Origin: Nematostella vectensis
Lineage: Eukaryota > Cnidaria > Anthozoa > Actiniaria > Edwardsiidae
Length of the DNA stretch: 64,000 nucleotides
Reading direction: 5' to 3'
Assembly (NCBI RefSeq): GCF_932526225.1
Contig: NC_064035.1
Location: 19,457,969 to 19,521,968, forward strand
Positions 34,901 through 45,787 of this stretch are shown one piece after another. Within the stretch, counting starts at the first letter, position 1; each line of letters starts with the position of its first letter. Made by a program: the position numbers and the translations under genes. Under the pieces are notes generated by a model. That model made no database searches. It was not told the DNA's origin and saw nothing but the letters and a program-made list of their open reading frames with translations.

Positions 34901-37900
34901 AAGGTGAAGTAGGATGGGAACGAGAAAGAAAGGGTGAGAGAAAATAAGGTGAAGTAGGATGGGAACGAGAAAGGAAGGGTGAGAGAAAATAAGGTGAAGT
35001 AAGATGGGAACGAGAAAGAAAGGGTGAGAGAAAATAAGGTGAAGTAGGATGGGAACGAGAAAGAAAGGGTGAGAGAAAATAAGGTGAAGTAGGATGGGAG
35101 CGAGAAAGAAAGGGTGAGAAAAAATAAGGTGAAGTAGGATGGGAACGAGAAAGAAAGGGTGAGAAAAAATAAGGTGAAGTAGGATGGGAACGAGAAAGAA
35201 AGGGTGAGAGAAAATAAGGTGAAGTAGGATGGGAACGAGAAAGAAAGGGTGAGAAAAAATAAGGTGAAGTAGGATGGGAACGAGAAAGAAAGGGTGAGAG
35301 AAAATAAGGTGAAGTAGGATGGGAACGAGAAAGGAAGGGTGAGAGAAAATAAGGTTCAGAGAATGGGAACGAGAAAGAAAGGGTAAGAGAGAATAAGGTG
35401 AAGTAGAATGGGAATGAGAAAGAAAGGGTGAGAGAAAATAAGGTTCAGAGAATGGGAACGAGAAAGAAAGGGTGAGAGAAAATAAGGTTCAGAGAATGGG
35501 AATTAGAAAGGAAGGGTGAAAAAAAGGAAGTAGTTAAGAAAATGGAGAAAGGGGTACAGTAAGTTAAGAAAAGCTTTTTGGGTATATCATACCTTGGTTT
35601 GAGTACACAATGATCAAGCCCTACAGCAGGTGCAGATAACGACCGATATGACATGCCTTGTGGACAGCTCCACTGGAAACACAGCATAAGCACTTTATCA
35701 TTACAAAGCAAGGTTGGAAAATTACCTAAAGCCCAGAGAGTGAAAGGAAGAGGGGTAACTGATTGTATTTGCCATGTGTTAAGCGCAGGGGAAGGGTCCC
35801 TAGTGATTTGGGTCGCTTTGTGTACAAGCGGTCAGGCCAGTTGCAGAGGTCACCTATTTTGTTGTTGTTTTAGATGGGTTTTCCCAAAAAAAAAAAACTC
35901 ACAAAAGTGTAAGTACACCTTGAGAATATCCTTTGCAGCATAGTGGTAACATGACTTCTATTGGCTGCAGTATACTTTTGGAATTAAAATGAGGAGCTTA
36001 AATGCCACAACCCCCAAAGAAATCCTGCCTATGGCCTGCATGGGTTGTCTGTGTGTTTGAGGCAAAGAGAGGGAAGAGTACCTGGTGGTTTGGGTCCGTC
36101 GTTGGTCCAAGGTGAAGCTTCTGTTCGGCAAGACCTTGTAAGATGGCAACACCTACAAGTACATCATCACCAATCAAACAATGAACGTTACATTGAGGCA
36201 TAGAGTACCACATAAAAGAGTTACCAAACTCATACTTTGACCCACCTAGTGCAGTACTTCTTCCCTCTCTCATGAACTTGCGTGTCCATTCGTCCAACAA
36301 AATATTGTAGTATCGCTGTCAAAAACCACAAATGATGCGATGAGTTAGCTCGACAGGAAGCTCATTACTATTGGAAATAAGAAGAGAAAGGAACGACAAC
36401 TTACTGTAGACTCAAAGAACCGTAGGTACTTGTGAGACACCATGGAAGGGAAAGCTCGCTGAAAGCAGCCACGTCTACTGTACTGTAATAACAGACCAGG
36501 CACCATATTAAGGGTGACTCTGGGATCTCATATGGAATTTAAAACAATAAAGAGGGGTATAGCCCAGGGAGGTCCCACATGGTCTCTCATCCCTCTTCAG
36601 GGCAAATGTGATAGGGATGCTAGTCAGGAAATTCGAAATATACCCCTAAACACCAAAAATTGCTTTCCTAAACATACCCCAAAAGAAAAAATTCCCTATA
36701 TACCTATGTCTTAGACGCCCCCTAAAAATACCCAGGCACATCAAAATAACAAAAAAAACAAAGACCTCAGTTATACCCTGAGACATGATAGCAAACTTAC
36801 CTCATCCTCTGTCTCCATCAGAATCCTGACATCACTTGGAGTGAGAATATCAAGGATTGACTGGCGTGTTCTCTACATAAAGACAAGAACAAGACAGTTC
36901 CTCTTTAAACATGCAAAAGTGGAGGGATACATACTAAGAATTGACTTGCATTGTATTATACAAAAACGAAGACAAGATGTTAAAAAACAAAACTATTTGA
37001 GTCTTACCTCATCAACGTTGCGGCCAACATAGAAAGCATGCTGTGAATAAAAGACAACTTGATAAGAGAAAGGTAATAATTGTTGAACTCTCCTAAACAA
37101 CCCCACAGCAATAACCAGGCACTGTCAACTCAAGCAGATTCTGTTCTACAGGAAGATTTTGCTTTTTTTAGTTAAACAAAAACATTTAAGTGGTTTAATT
37201 TTGGCGCTAAAAGCTACTGTTAAAATCTTTTATTTTTCAACTCTCCCCATAAACAGAGTGTTTTTAAAGCTTACCCTCCAACTAAAGTACTGACCAAATC
37301 AAACTCTTAAAGAATCGTATTCTTTACCTTTGCTCTTTCATCAGATGACAAGGAAGTGGTGCTCTTGTCTTGAACAAAAGAATTTAGACTGCTTGCACTA
37401 AAACGATAATTTCAATAGAGCATTCAGACACTATTTGTTTACATCCTGATGACATTTTGCTGTTTTTTTGTATACATAGAATTATTTACAATACCTTGCA
37501 GTTGTGGTGGTGACAAGGTTTTCTGGGATGCGAAAAGCTGCCAAGTTCATGAGGTCTCTTATCATCTGTCCTTTGATGTTACGGTCAAGTTGAGAATTTG
37601 AGTGAAGACTGATAACAGAGGTTAGATAGAAATCAATTAATAATATTATACTTTAATATATCAAACAGGGCAATAAAGACATTTCAAAGAAAATTTACAC
37701 ATTAAGATTCAAGTTTTTGATGAACCATATTTATTACTCTATTTAATGAACACAACTATTTGGTTATTTTGATTGATAAAATAAAATCACAGATACCTGG
37801 GTGAGATGTTGACTTCTAGTAGCCATGGTTTCAGGTTTTCATCTAACATGACATCACAGCCAAACAACTCATGACAACATGACCTGGAATGGCAACTAGG

Positions 37901-40900
37901 TTAATAAACATTGTACATGAATGTTCCAGTAAGCCTTTTATCTACTTTCTTCGCTGAATAAACAGGAAAAAAAAACAAAACATAAAAATAAAAACCATTC
38001 AAACAAATCAAGGTTTATCTACTATTTATTTTAACAAGCAAAAGCATAATAAATCAAGTAAGATTTGAATTGAATTTTATTTTTGCAGGGTGGCCCATTC
38101 AGCTAACGCTGGTATCCAGAGGGGCCCTGCTAAACAATACATACAATTTTTACAACACATACTGAAAAAACCTTAAATATGAAAATTACATGGTAAAATA
38201 CAAATTAATAAAAATTGCTAACTAATGTCTATATAAAAAATATTAATTTCCTAATATAAGTCCAGTTGCAGCCGTTATTTTTAAACAGCCAGTGAAGTAG
38301 ATGATTTTGTATCGTTCGTGAGGGTGTTATAAATCAGAGAGCCGGAATTTTTTTTTTGCCAATAGTAAGCCGAGGTTTAGGTGGATGTAAGTCAGAGTTT
38401 ATTCGTGTTATAGCTGTGATAAGTTGAATTTTTGACAAAGGAGTTTCTTATAGATATACTGGGACCTGATGGTTGAGACATTTGTAGACAAGGACGGAGA
38501 TATGTGAATTTTATGGGAAATGTTTAGTGTTGGCCAGTGTAGAGACTGCATTGCCTGCTTGGACGAATCTTCATGTGCAACTAAATGTGCAGCCCTGTCC
38601 TGTAGGCGCTGAAGGCTGCTATATCCACCCACTGTCCTGTGTCCCCATACAGTATCTAAATAGCTAAAGACTAGTTCAACCACCAAATGGTAGACTTGAT
38701 CTTACCTATGCCTGACATTCTGCTTGATAAGTGTGTTTACAAAAGAATCAGATCTGCAAACAAACACATTTTCCATTTTTAATTCTGACAATTATGAAGA
38801 AAAGTATCAACTCAGCAAAGTGCCATGCTACTGTATGCTCAGCTATCCATGATGACTTTCAGGATGTTTTACACTACAAGAGATGTTACGCCAAAGACCT
38901 ACAATGTTAAAAAATGCTAATGAAACACTTTAATCTATGCTGCTGCCCTATGCTATCACTTTTATGATAATGCTGTTCATTGTACATTCGATTGAAAGCT
39001 TTTACAATATGACCTGTCATAAGCTGTTTTTTGTCCAACTGAAGGTTGGTACTCAGTAAAAGAAAACACAAAAGAAAACACACTTAGCTCAAGCACAAAC
39101 ACAACATGAGAGAGAACTGATCAAATTCGAGAAAAAAACAAAATATCATTTTAGTTATGCTTTCTCTAGTTAAGTAGGATCAAGTACTTGTGCTGAGCTT
39201 GTGCCCTAATGTGAGAACCTTGACAGACATACTATACAGGGACTTACGCTATGATTGCTTTGACTATAACGTCCTTGACACTATCCCAGACTTGGGCGTG
39301 GTTGATTCCCATTCTCTTGAAATAGCCCCACAGCGATTTCAGACTCCTGAAAAAAGGAAGTTGAAGAAATCTTGAGAAAGAATACCAGCAAATCAGCATA
39401 GACATTTATCAGTTCTGTTTTCATCATGTATCATATAAACAACAGCATCAAGAAGAGTTTATCAGCTCTTTTTATCTTTTAGATTTCTGTAATGTGAATA
39501 GAAACCAGAGAGGAACACAAAAGGAGACTATCTTAGGCTTTAAAGGGGTATTTTATGTTATAACAAATAGGGAGAAGTCGTAAAAAGAATGTAGAGACCC
39601 CCATCTAGGGATCCGTTAGGAAAGATTGCATTCCACTAATACCATTTATGTCCCTGGCAGATAGAGTCATCCGCATTAGACTGGTAAGCGCCTTCGTTCT
39701 TCTTGTTCACACTGTAGTTTGTCAGGTGCATGAACCTATTGCTTAGTGACTTAACAGAACTGGAGTACCTATAAAAGCATATCATACAGTGCATCAGAAA
39801 TCACCATCAATCATCTCTTTGATGGGTCCATGTGACAACTTAGTCTGCTTAGCTGCCGCTCTCAGGCGAGTACCCAGGATTGGCTGAGGGTGTCTGTGCA
39901 GTAATAGGTATCATATGGCATACCTGTCGACTCTCCTGCATTAGGCGGGAGTCTCAAGAGTTTGGACCCCTTCTCTCGTGTTGAACACCAAATCTCCTGA
40001 TTTTTAACGCTTCCGAAAAATTATTCTATACAAAATCATCATTTAGCCTATTTTCTATTAAAATATTCGAAACAATAATTCCCTTGCGTAGCGCAATTTA
40101 TCTAACACCCTTGTGAGATCTAAAAGTGGATTTGTTCGTGAGAGCTTTCTATGCCACAAACGACTGCAAGGCACAGCACAGTACAGCTACAGTATGTGTA
40201 GCATTTATGCAAAGGTTTTTATATAGAAACAAATACTCACTTGCAGGTTGCAAACCTAACCAGCCCATCTTCAAAAATGTAGATACGCAGGGGATCGTAC
40301 GATGTTACATAGACATAAATACGAAGATCAAATTTGCTACCATTGATAAGGAATGGCTTGTGAAGGTACCTGAAAGCAAAAAACAACCTCTTCAACAAAA
40401 AAAGCTTTTGATTAAAAACCCTGCAGTTTTTTTTTTAAATGTTAAAGATTACAATATCAAATCTTCATGAGGAAAAAAAATAATTACAATTTCAAAACTG
40501 AATGAATATGGAGTAGTACATACTTCTGCACAATGACTGGGCGTTTTCTTGGAATTTGTGTCCATTTATGTATCACCCTAATTCCAATTCCCCTTGCAGA
40601 AGCCGGCTGGGGAATTAAAACAGTCAATAAATACAAGCAGGCAGTAGTCTTTTCTTGAATATGAGGGTTAATTTAAGCTATTGAGTAGAAAGCTTTTTGG
40701 GGTCAGAGGTTCTAGGTCTTCGTTTTGTAGACACCCTTTTAACAAGTACGTGTAATGGCAAACAAAATATCAAATTTTGATGCGACTTTTTTTTCCATCA
40801 TGTCTATTAAGTCACAAATCTTGCTTAACTTACTGGTTTTAGGATCCACTTCTGTCTACTACCGCCTTCGTCCCATGCTCTCTTTAGCAATTTGAAGTCA

Positions 40901-43900
40901 TAAGGAAGCACATATGTTTGGGGCAGGAATCCAAACTCCTATTGAAGAGAAAAAATGATGCATTGTGTTATTTTTAGTTTAATTACCTTGTTAACACAAA
41001 AAGGGGCCACAAAAAGCATAAAAGTCAAAATTGTGTATGGCCTGTAATCCTTCCCTCTTGTCAACAAATACACGCTGTTTGTACATCACTCACCTTCTTG
41101 CCATGATGTACCATCATTTTTGATAGGTTGCGCCATAACCGGTCCTTCCTCCCTATTTGAAAGGTTCCTGGGAAATGGTTGACCTGTAAAAAGCAATTGA
41201 GTTATACGCGTGTGCACAAAGTATTATTAATTTTGTGTTAAAATCCTGTTTCTACCAATGTTATAAATATATTCCTCTTTACCTTCTGATATTCTCTAAT
41301 ACTTTTAAAGGTTGTGCTTTTCATATGCTTTCCCCAGTAGCCTAGCCAATCATGAGCACCTAGAGAATGCATTAAACACATTATTTCCAGGAGATACAAA
41401 CATCAGGATGGCTGGATGGTAGAGCACCTCTTAATATAGCTATCGATCTACATGATGTTTTTATTTTTGTGCAATACTGATAACAATTTTCACAAATCAT
41501 ATAAAACTGTTTGCGTGACTCACGTTTAGTTGGTCTAAACCCAGACCGTGCAATACACTGCTTGACAACATTTGGAGTGATTGAGCTCATTTTCCATCTT
41601 AATAATTTTCTGAGATCTGAAGGCAAGGATTCCACTAAAAACAAGAATAACAAGATCAAAAGGGTGAATCAATCAAATGAAAGGTTACAACATGTACTTC
41701 AGCATGCTGTGAGTTTTAGATACTGCAACCAGTAATAAAATCAATGTTAAACACATTGACCCCTCAACCGGCCTGTACCGGCTTTGGGAAGTACCCACAA
41801 CCCAAAAAATTCATAAATGCAAACTAAACACAACAAGATGAAGATACTCAGGCATCAGTCTAAGGGATAAATGGTCTTGAAGATATGCATCCAAACAAGG
41901 TGTTGGCAACTACTCTTAAGCCAAATAATAGCACAGGTTCTTTGACAAATTTCAAATTGAACAAGGAAAGAAAAGCAGAATCACCCCTCTCAATAAAACG
42001 CTCAAAATACAACACAAGGGAGAGAGATCAGCAAACACAGCTCAAGACACAAATAGATGCCTTTATTCTGATCCTCCAGGTTCATTTCCATGGCCTCAAA
42101 ACACAATGTCCACTCCTTGAAGGCTTGTAAAACCACGAAGATGCCTTAACGGATTGCAAAGCATTCTGGGAGATCCAGGGGAAAATTCACGAGGGGAGGG
42201 CCAGTCAACACTCCTCTCCCCAAAGTCAGATGGTTTTTTCACCCCGAAGCCAAACAAATCAATTCCAGGTCATACAGAACCAGAATAGCAGTGTAAACAA
42301 TTTTTTGGAAACAATTTGGTTTCAGAAAAGACAGCATTAAGGAGAGCTGTGGTGATTCATTAGAAAATTATTTTCTCATCCAGGCAAAGCCAAACAAAAA
42401 AAAATCATCTGAATCCACCTTTGCTTCCAAATATCCATAAGCAAAGCACTCAATTATGCCCCAAAAGACTTCATGATGTCCTGAGACACTCTCCTAATAT
42501 GCTCATAGCTGCATTTTTTATGAAAAATACAAGCAACCATCAACTTGTGCTGGCTTCAGCACAACGAGGGATTAAAAGTGGGGACCGCAAAGCACTGTTG
42601 GAAAGCTTGGATACCGCTGACTAGGTGCAGCTGTGTTTGACTTTGAAGGGCTGTATAAAACTCAGAATAGGGGGGGAGGTATCTGTTTTCAGTCTGTTTT
42701 TTGTAAATTCAGCTCCAAAAAAGCCAGGAGTCAATGGGTTAAAATTTTAAAAAAAAGGAAATCTGTATTGTTTATTTAGGCTAGGTGATTATAAAAATTG
42801 TTTGCACATGGAAATGAACATTTACTGATTGTAAATGTATTTATTCACTTGTCCATTTATTCCCCCCTTTCCATGTTTTGAAAGGCTTGTGGGTAGTAAT
42901 ACTAAATGAACATACCTTTCTCCCCTTCCACTGTGAAATGGATAGTGGGCTGAACATAGGCAAACAGGCTGGCTGTTAACGCAGGCTTAGTGGGTTGATT
43001 GGCATCTGATTCTATCCAGCTATTGGCCTTGGCTTTGCATGATAAATCTCCAGAAAGCTTTGGCTTACTGTTTGGAAAATCACCAGAGGTGATTCTAAGG
43101 TTAACACTAAGGCGAGCACTTTGTACTCTGGATTTTGCTGATGATGATTTAGATATTGAAGCATTTGAGGTTGCTATGGAGATGCTATCATCATCATCAT
43201 CCTCTGAAAACCCTTAAAATGAAATACATTATAATTGATTAGTTTTCTGCCTGCACAAATATTTCAGAGGTACTGTAATAACAAATACAATTACACTTTT
43301 CATAAAAACACTGTATGAATAGGGTCTCAGGGACACGGGATTCTTAATCAGTTTGGATAATGAAGAAATAAACAATACACTTTTCATAAAAACACTGTAT
43401 GAATAGGGTCTTGGGGACACGGGATTCTTAATCAGTTTGGATAATGAAGAAATAAACAATACACTTTTCATAAAAACACTGTATGAATAGGGTCTTGGGG
43501 ACACGGGATTCTTAATGAGTTTGGATAATGAAGAAATAAACAATACACTTTTCATAAAAACACTGTATGAATAGGGTCTCGGGACACGGGATTCTTAATG
43601 AGTTTGGATAATGAAGAAATAAACAATACACTTTTCATAAAAACACTGTATGAATAGGGTCTCGGGGACACGGGATTCTTAATGAGTTTGGATAATGAAG
43701 AAATAAACAATGTCACAACTCACCTAAATCTTCTTCTGCCATTTCGTCGCAATCAAAGTATTCTCCCTCCAAATTGTCCAGTGCTTCATCTTCTTCAATA
43801 TCTTCATTTCCATAATCATCCAAATCACTATCCCCTTCTTCTGTGATATCAGAGAAGCACCCATCCCCTGGCTGCCTCTCCCATCCAACATAGCTGCCAT

Positions 43901-44261
43901 CAGCCTGCTCAGCAAACTCCTCATGGTCTGCATTTGCCTCTCCATCACCACACATACGATATTCGCAAGTTGTTTGCTCTTCAGAGCGGACAAATTTCCT
44001 AGTGAAGTTAGTCTTTCCTTTGGGTGTTGAAGGGGGTGTTGGCTTTTTAGGTGATGATGGTACACTAACTGGTTTCCGCATCTGCGGCGGGTGGGGCACA
44101 AGGCTTGGTTTACTTGCAACAGAAGTAATTGGACTGGAGTTTGACTTCAAGAGTAAAGGCTTGGCCTTTTCTCTAGATAATCCTGTTGGCGGCTTTGAGT
44201 CAACACTGAGGTTCCCAAACTTTGCCACTAAGCTAGGATTAATACTTGAATTACTTGGCAT
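31902..44261 (-). CDS. TTLL4: Tubulin polyglutamylase of the TTLL4 type, 23 exons
   Basis: Exons: 44261-43724, 43212-42916, 41634-41524, 41359-41283, 41183-41094, 40938-40834, 40606-40524, 40369-40241, 39768-39643, 39346-39248, 38753-38706, 37883-37797, 37608-37495, 37397-37328, 37040-37008, 36872-36801, 36482-36405, 36315-36246, 36134-36082, 35672-35593, 33970-33878, 33318-33258, 31973-31902; 862 codons, all phases close. It adds glutamate chains to tubulin using ATP. Residues 1-278 are Ser-rich, then acidic. The TTL domain spans about 280-640: [20 protein letters not shown] start, [14 protein letters not shown] (nucleotide loop), [73 protein letters not shown] and YLRFFEST after it are TTLL4-specific tail segments. 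The Lys/Ser-rich end (exons 21-23) is less certain. Human TTLL4 is about 1199 aa, with a longer N-terminus. Confidence 0.92.
32237..32326 (-). other. Possible extra exon near the TTLL4 3' end
   Basis: After TCTCTCAG on the minus strand the frame reads [18 protein letters not shown] and continues open to a G|GTAGGA donor-like site. Skipping it also gives a clean phase-0 join from exon 22 (33258) to the last exon (31973), which is the model chosen. Inclusion would change the frame of the final exon unless a later donor is used. Confidence 0.25.
33689..33915 (-). repeat. TTLL4: 54 bp x 4 tandem repeat overlapping the TTLL4 exon 21 donor
   Basis: On the minus strand the unit is CTAAAGGTTTCTCTTTCTCC, 'gagaccagcaag', GTAAAAACAGG, 'tctttattaga'. 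The unit contains the last 32 coding bases of exon 21 plus its donor (AAG|GTAAAA). Four near-identical copies therefore give four equivalent 5' splice sites, at 33878 and then about every 54 bases downstream. Using a later donor would add an in-frame TAA or TAG from the repeat. Confidence 0.8.
34612..35530 (+). repeat. 45 bp purine-rich minisatellite, about 20 copies, in TTLL4 intron 20
   Basis: The unit is GAAGTAGGATGGGAACGAGA followed by 'aagaaagggtgagagaaaataaggt'. Copies are nearly identical in the middle and diverge at the right end (35345-35530), where GGTTCAGAGAATGG variants occur. The plus strand is nearly all purine and T, with almost no C (one CpG per unit). Confidence 0.9.
38085..38690 (-). 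mobile_element. LINE 3' fragment in TTLL4 intron 11
   Basis: The minus-strand frame 38686-38408 reads [20 protein letters not shown] and [20 protein letters not shown], matching the C-terminal pattern of LINE reverse transcriptases (LQ-RAA-x-SS-LGW-L). It is followed by CAGCGTTAGCTGAATGGGCC and an A-rich AATAAAATTCAATTC tail, which marks the 3' end near 38085. The 5' boundary lies within about 20 bases of exon 11 (38706-38753). Confidence 0.65.
39868..40172. repeat. CCCAGGATTGGCTGAGG fragment plus ACATACCTGT element, copy 2
   Basis: 39868-39915 matches the start of the element at 23825. From 39918 the sequence GGCATACCTGTCGACTCTCC, 'tcctgcattaggcgggagtc' and GCGCAATTTATCTAACACCC matches 128-378 in opposite orientation. 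It lies in TTLL4 intron 8, between exons 8 and 9. Confidence 0.55.
41640..42915. other. TTLL4 intron 2, no further gene
   Basis: No exon or named repeat recognised in this 1.3 kb intron. Plus-strand open frames at 41885-42130 and 42421-42624 have no motif and no start context worth keeping. Confidence 0.55.
43293..43712 (+). repeat. 84 bp x 5 tandem repeat in TTLL4 intron 1
   Basis: ACACTTTTCATAAAAACACT, GTATGAATAGGGTCTCGGGG and 'acacgggattcttaat' repeat every 84 bases, with one copy missing a G. The right end lies within 15 bases of the exon 1 donor at 43723, so the intron starts almost inside the array. Confidence 0.9.
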
Positions 44262-45787
44262 TTTGAAACAAAATACCAATGTTTTTCAGATCTTTCGAGT
44301 TTAGTTCCAAACTCTCGTGATAAAACGTTTGTAAGTTATTGAATTGAAAAAAAATCGAATTTGCTAAACAAACATTGTTTTGTTTGAAAAAAATGTGTCC
44401 TAACTGCCAATCCAAAAACTTCTTTCGATTCTTGAGATATTTGGATTATTCAGCAATGCTGAGCTAAGGACCACAATAAAATATCTAAACAAGTCCTTGA
44501 GAAATGAAGATCATTTCAAGGACTAGCCGTTCTTGTTGTTCAAAGCGACGTTGATATGGTCGTTCTGCACGGTTGACATCTTTTGGACACCATCCACTTT
44601 ATCCTGTTGAGAGATCAAAAGGGTGGCCACCAAGAATCTTCAGAAAAATGTCACAATTGCGAAAGATCCATTTGCTTATAGAAGTGTTGCCATCGATGGC
44701 ATTTCATTCGATCTTCTTCAGGATAACGGAGAAAGAAAAAGGTGACGGTTTACGCAGCAACACCGACTTTCTTAATGATCAGCGATGACGTCGTAAATGA
44801 AGAACTAATGCCAAATACTTAGCACATCCGTAGGCTGAATTCTAACCAGGGTCCAAAGGCAGCTTCTTTCTGCACCACTAACAAGTACAACCAAATTTTA
44901 TCACGGTTTAAATTCCGAGTTCCCTTGCAGCTGATCAAACATGCCTTCCTTGGTAATCGGAGACACACAAGTTCCGTTTCAAATATTTCGCCTATTTCTC
45001 CAGTCTTATAGACACATCGCTAGGAGATCCAACACTTATAAAAGAAATGCGAGCTATAAATAAGCTGTAGGTAACCAACATTAGCAAAATTAAAAGTGTA
45101 ACTAAAAGGAAGACTAAACAAACAGCGAGTCTTTTTCATCTGTTGTCGTCGCTCGGGCCCATTTTGTTCAGTGGAGCAGCTTGAGAGCCGTAGCAACAGC
45201 GGCAACCAATCAGAACGCAGATTTGACCATATCCCGTAGGATCCCGCGGGACCCAAAAGTTACAATACACATGACTCCATGCGTGTCACACAAGCTGGAC
45301 TTAGTAAACTGGTAAAAAGAAAAACTTTTTTTTCAACAGGGTATAAATCAAGGAAAAAATAAAACAGAAATTTGAGATTTTGGCAATACACATCTTTCCA
45401 CAATTCCCCTCTCGATAAAAGGATCTGGGATGACGAAAGCTTTTGTTTCCGAGAAACAGCCAAGCGAAATGTTCTATAGCAAGAAAACAACTCATTACAC
45501 ACATTTATCTAAGGCATCGCATTATTCAGACGCAATAGTAATTCTATATTGTAAATGCAAATTACCTTCTCTATCCCACATCGCCGGCGGCTTGTCTCTT
45601 GCTCACACTAGCGTGACGTCATTGTCTCAAGCCTGCTCACTTTACAGCTCTTGTCGAGCATGGCAACCAAGTTAGACGCAAGATACGCGCTTTCGCGTGA
45701 GCACTGAAATGGCTTCCGATGTTTTGAAACGTTCCCATTTAGGGACACGAACAGTTTATTGGGTTCCCGTATAGAAAGAGCTTCTAA
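44262..45787. promoter_or_regulatory. Shared upstream region of TTLL4 (-) and the KIAA2012-like gene (+)
   Basis: 1526 bases separate the two divergent start codons and no other gene is recognisable. Visible candidate sites: CCAAT at 45206-45210, a CRE-type TGACGTCA at 45614-45621, and GGTTGCCATGC on the minus strand at 45658-45668, which matches the half-site of an RFX X-box. The open frames on either strand (45020-45256, 45260-45504) lack domains. Confidence 0.5.
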
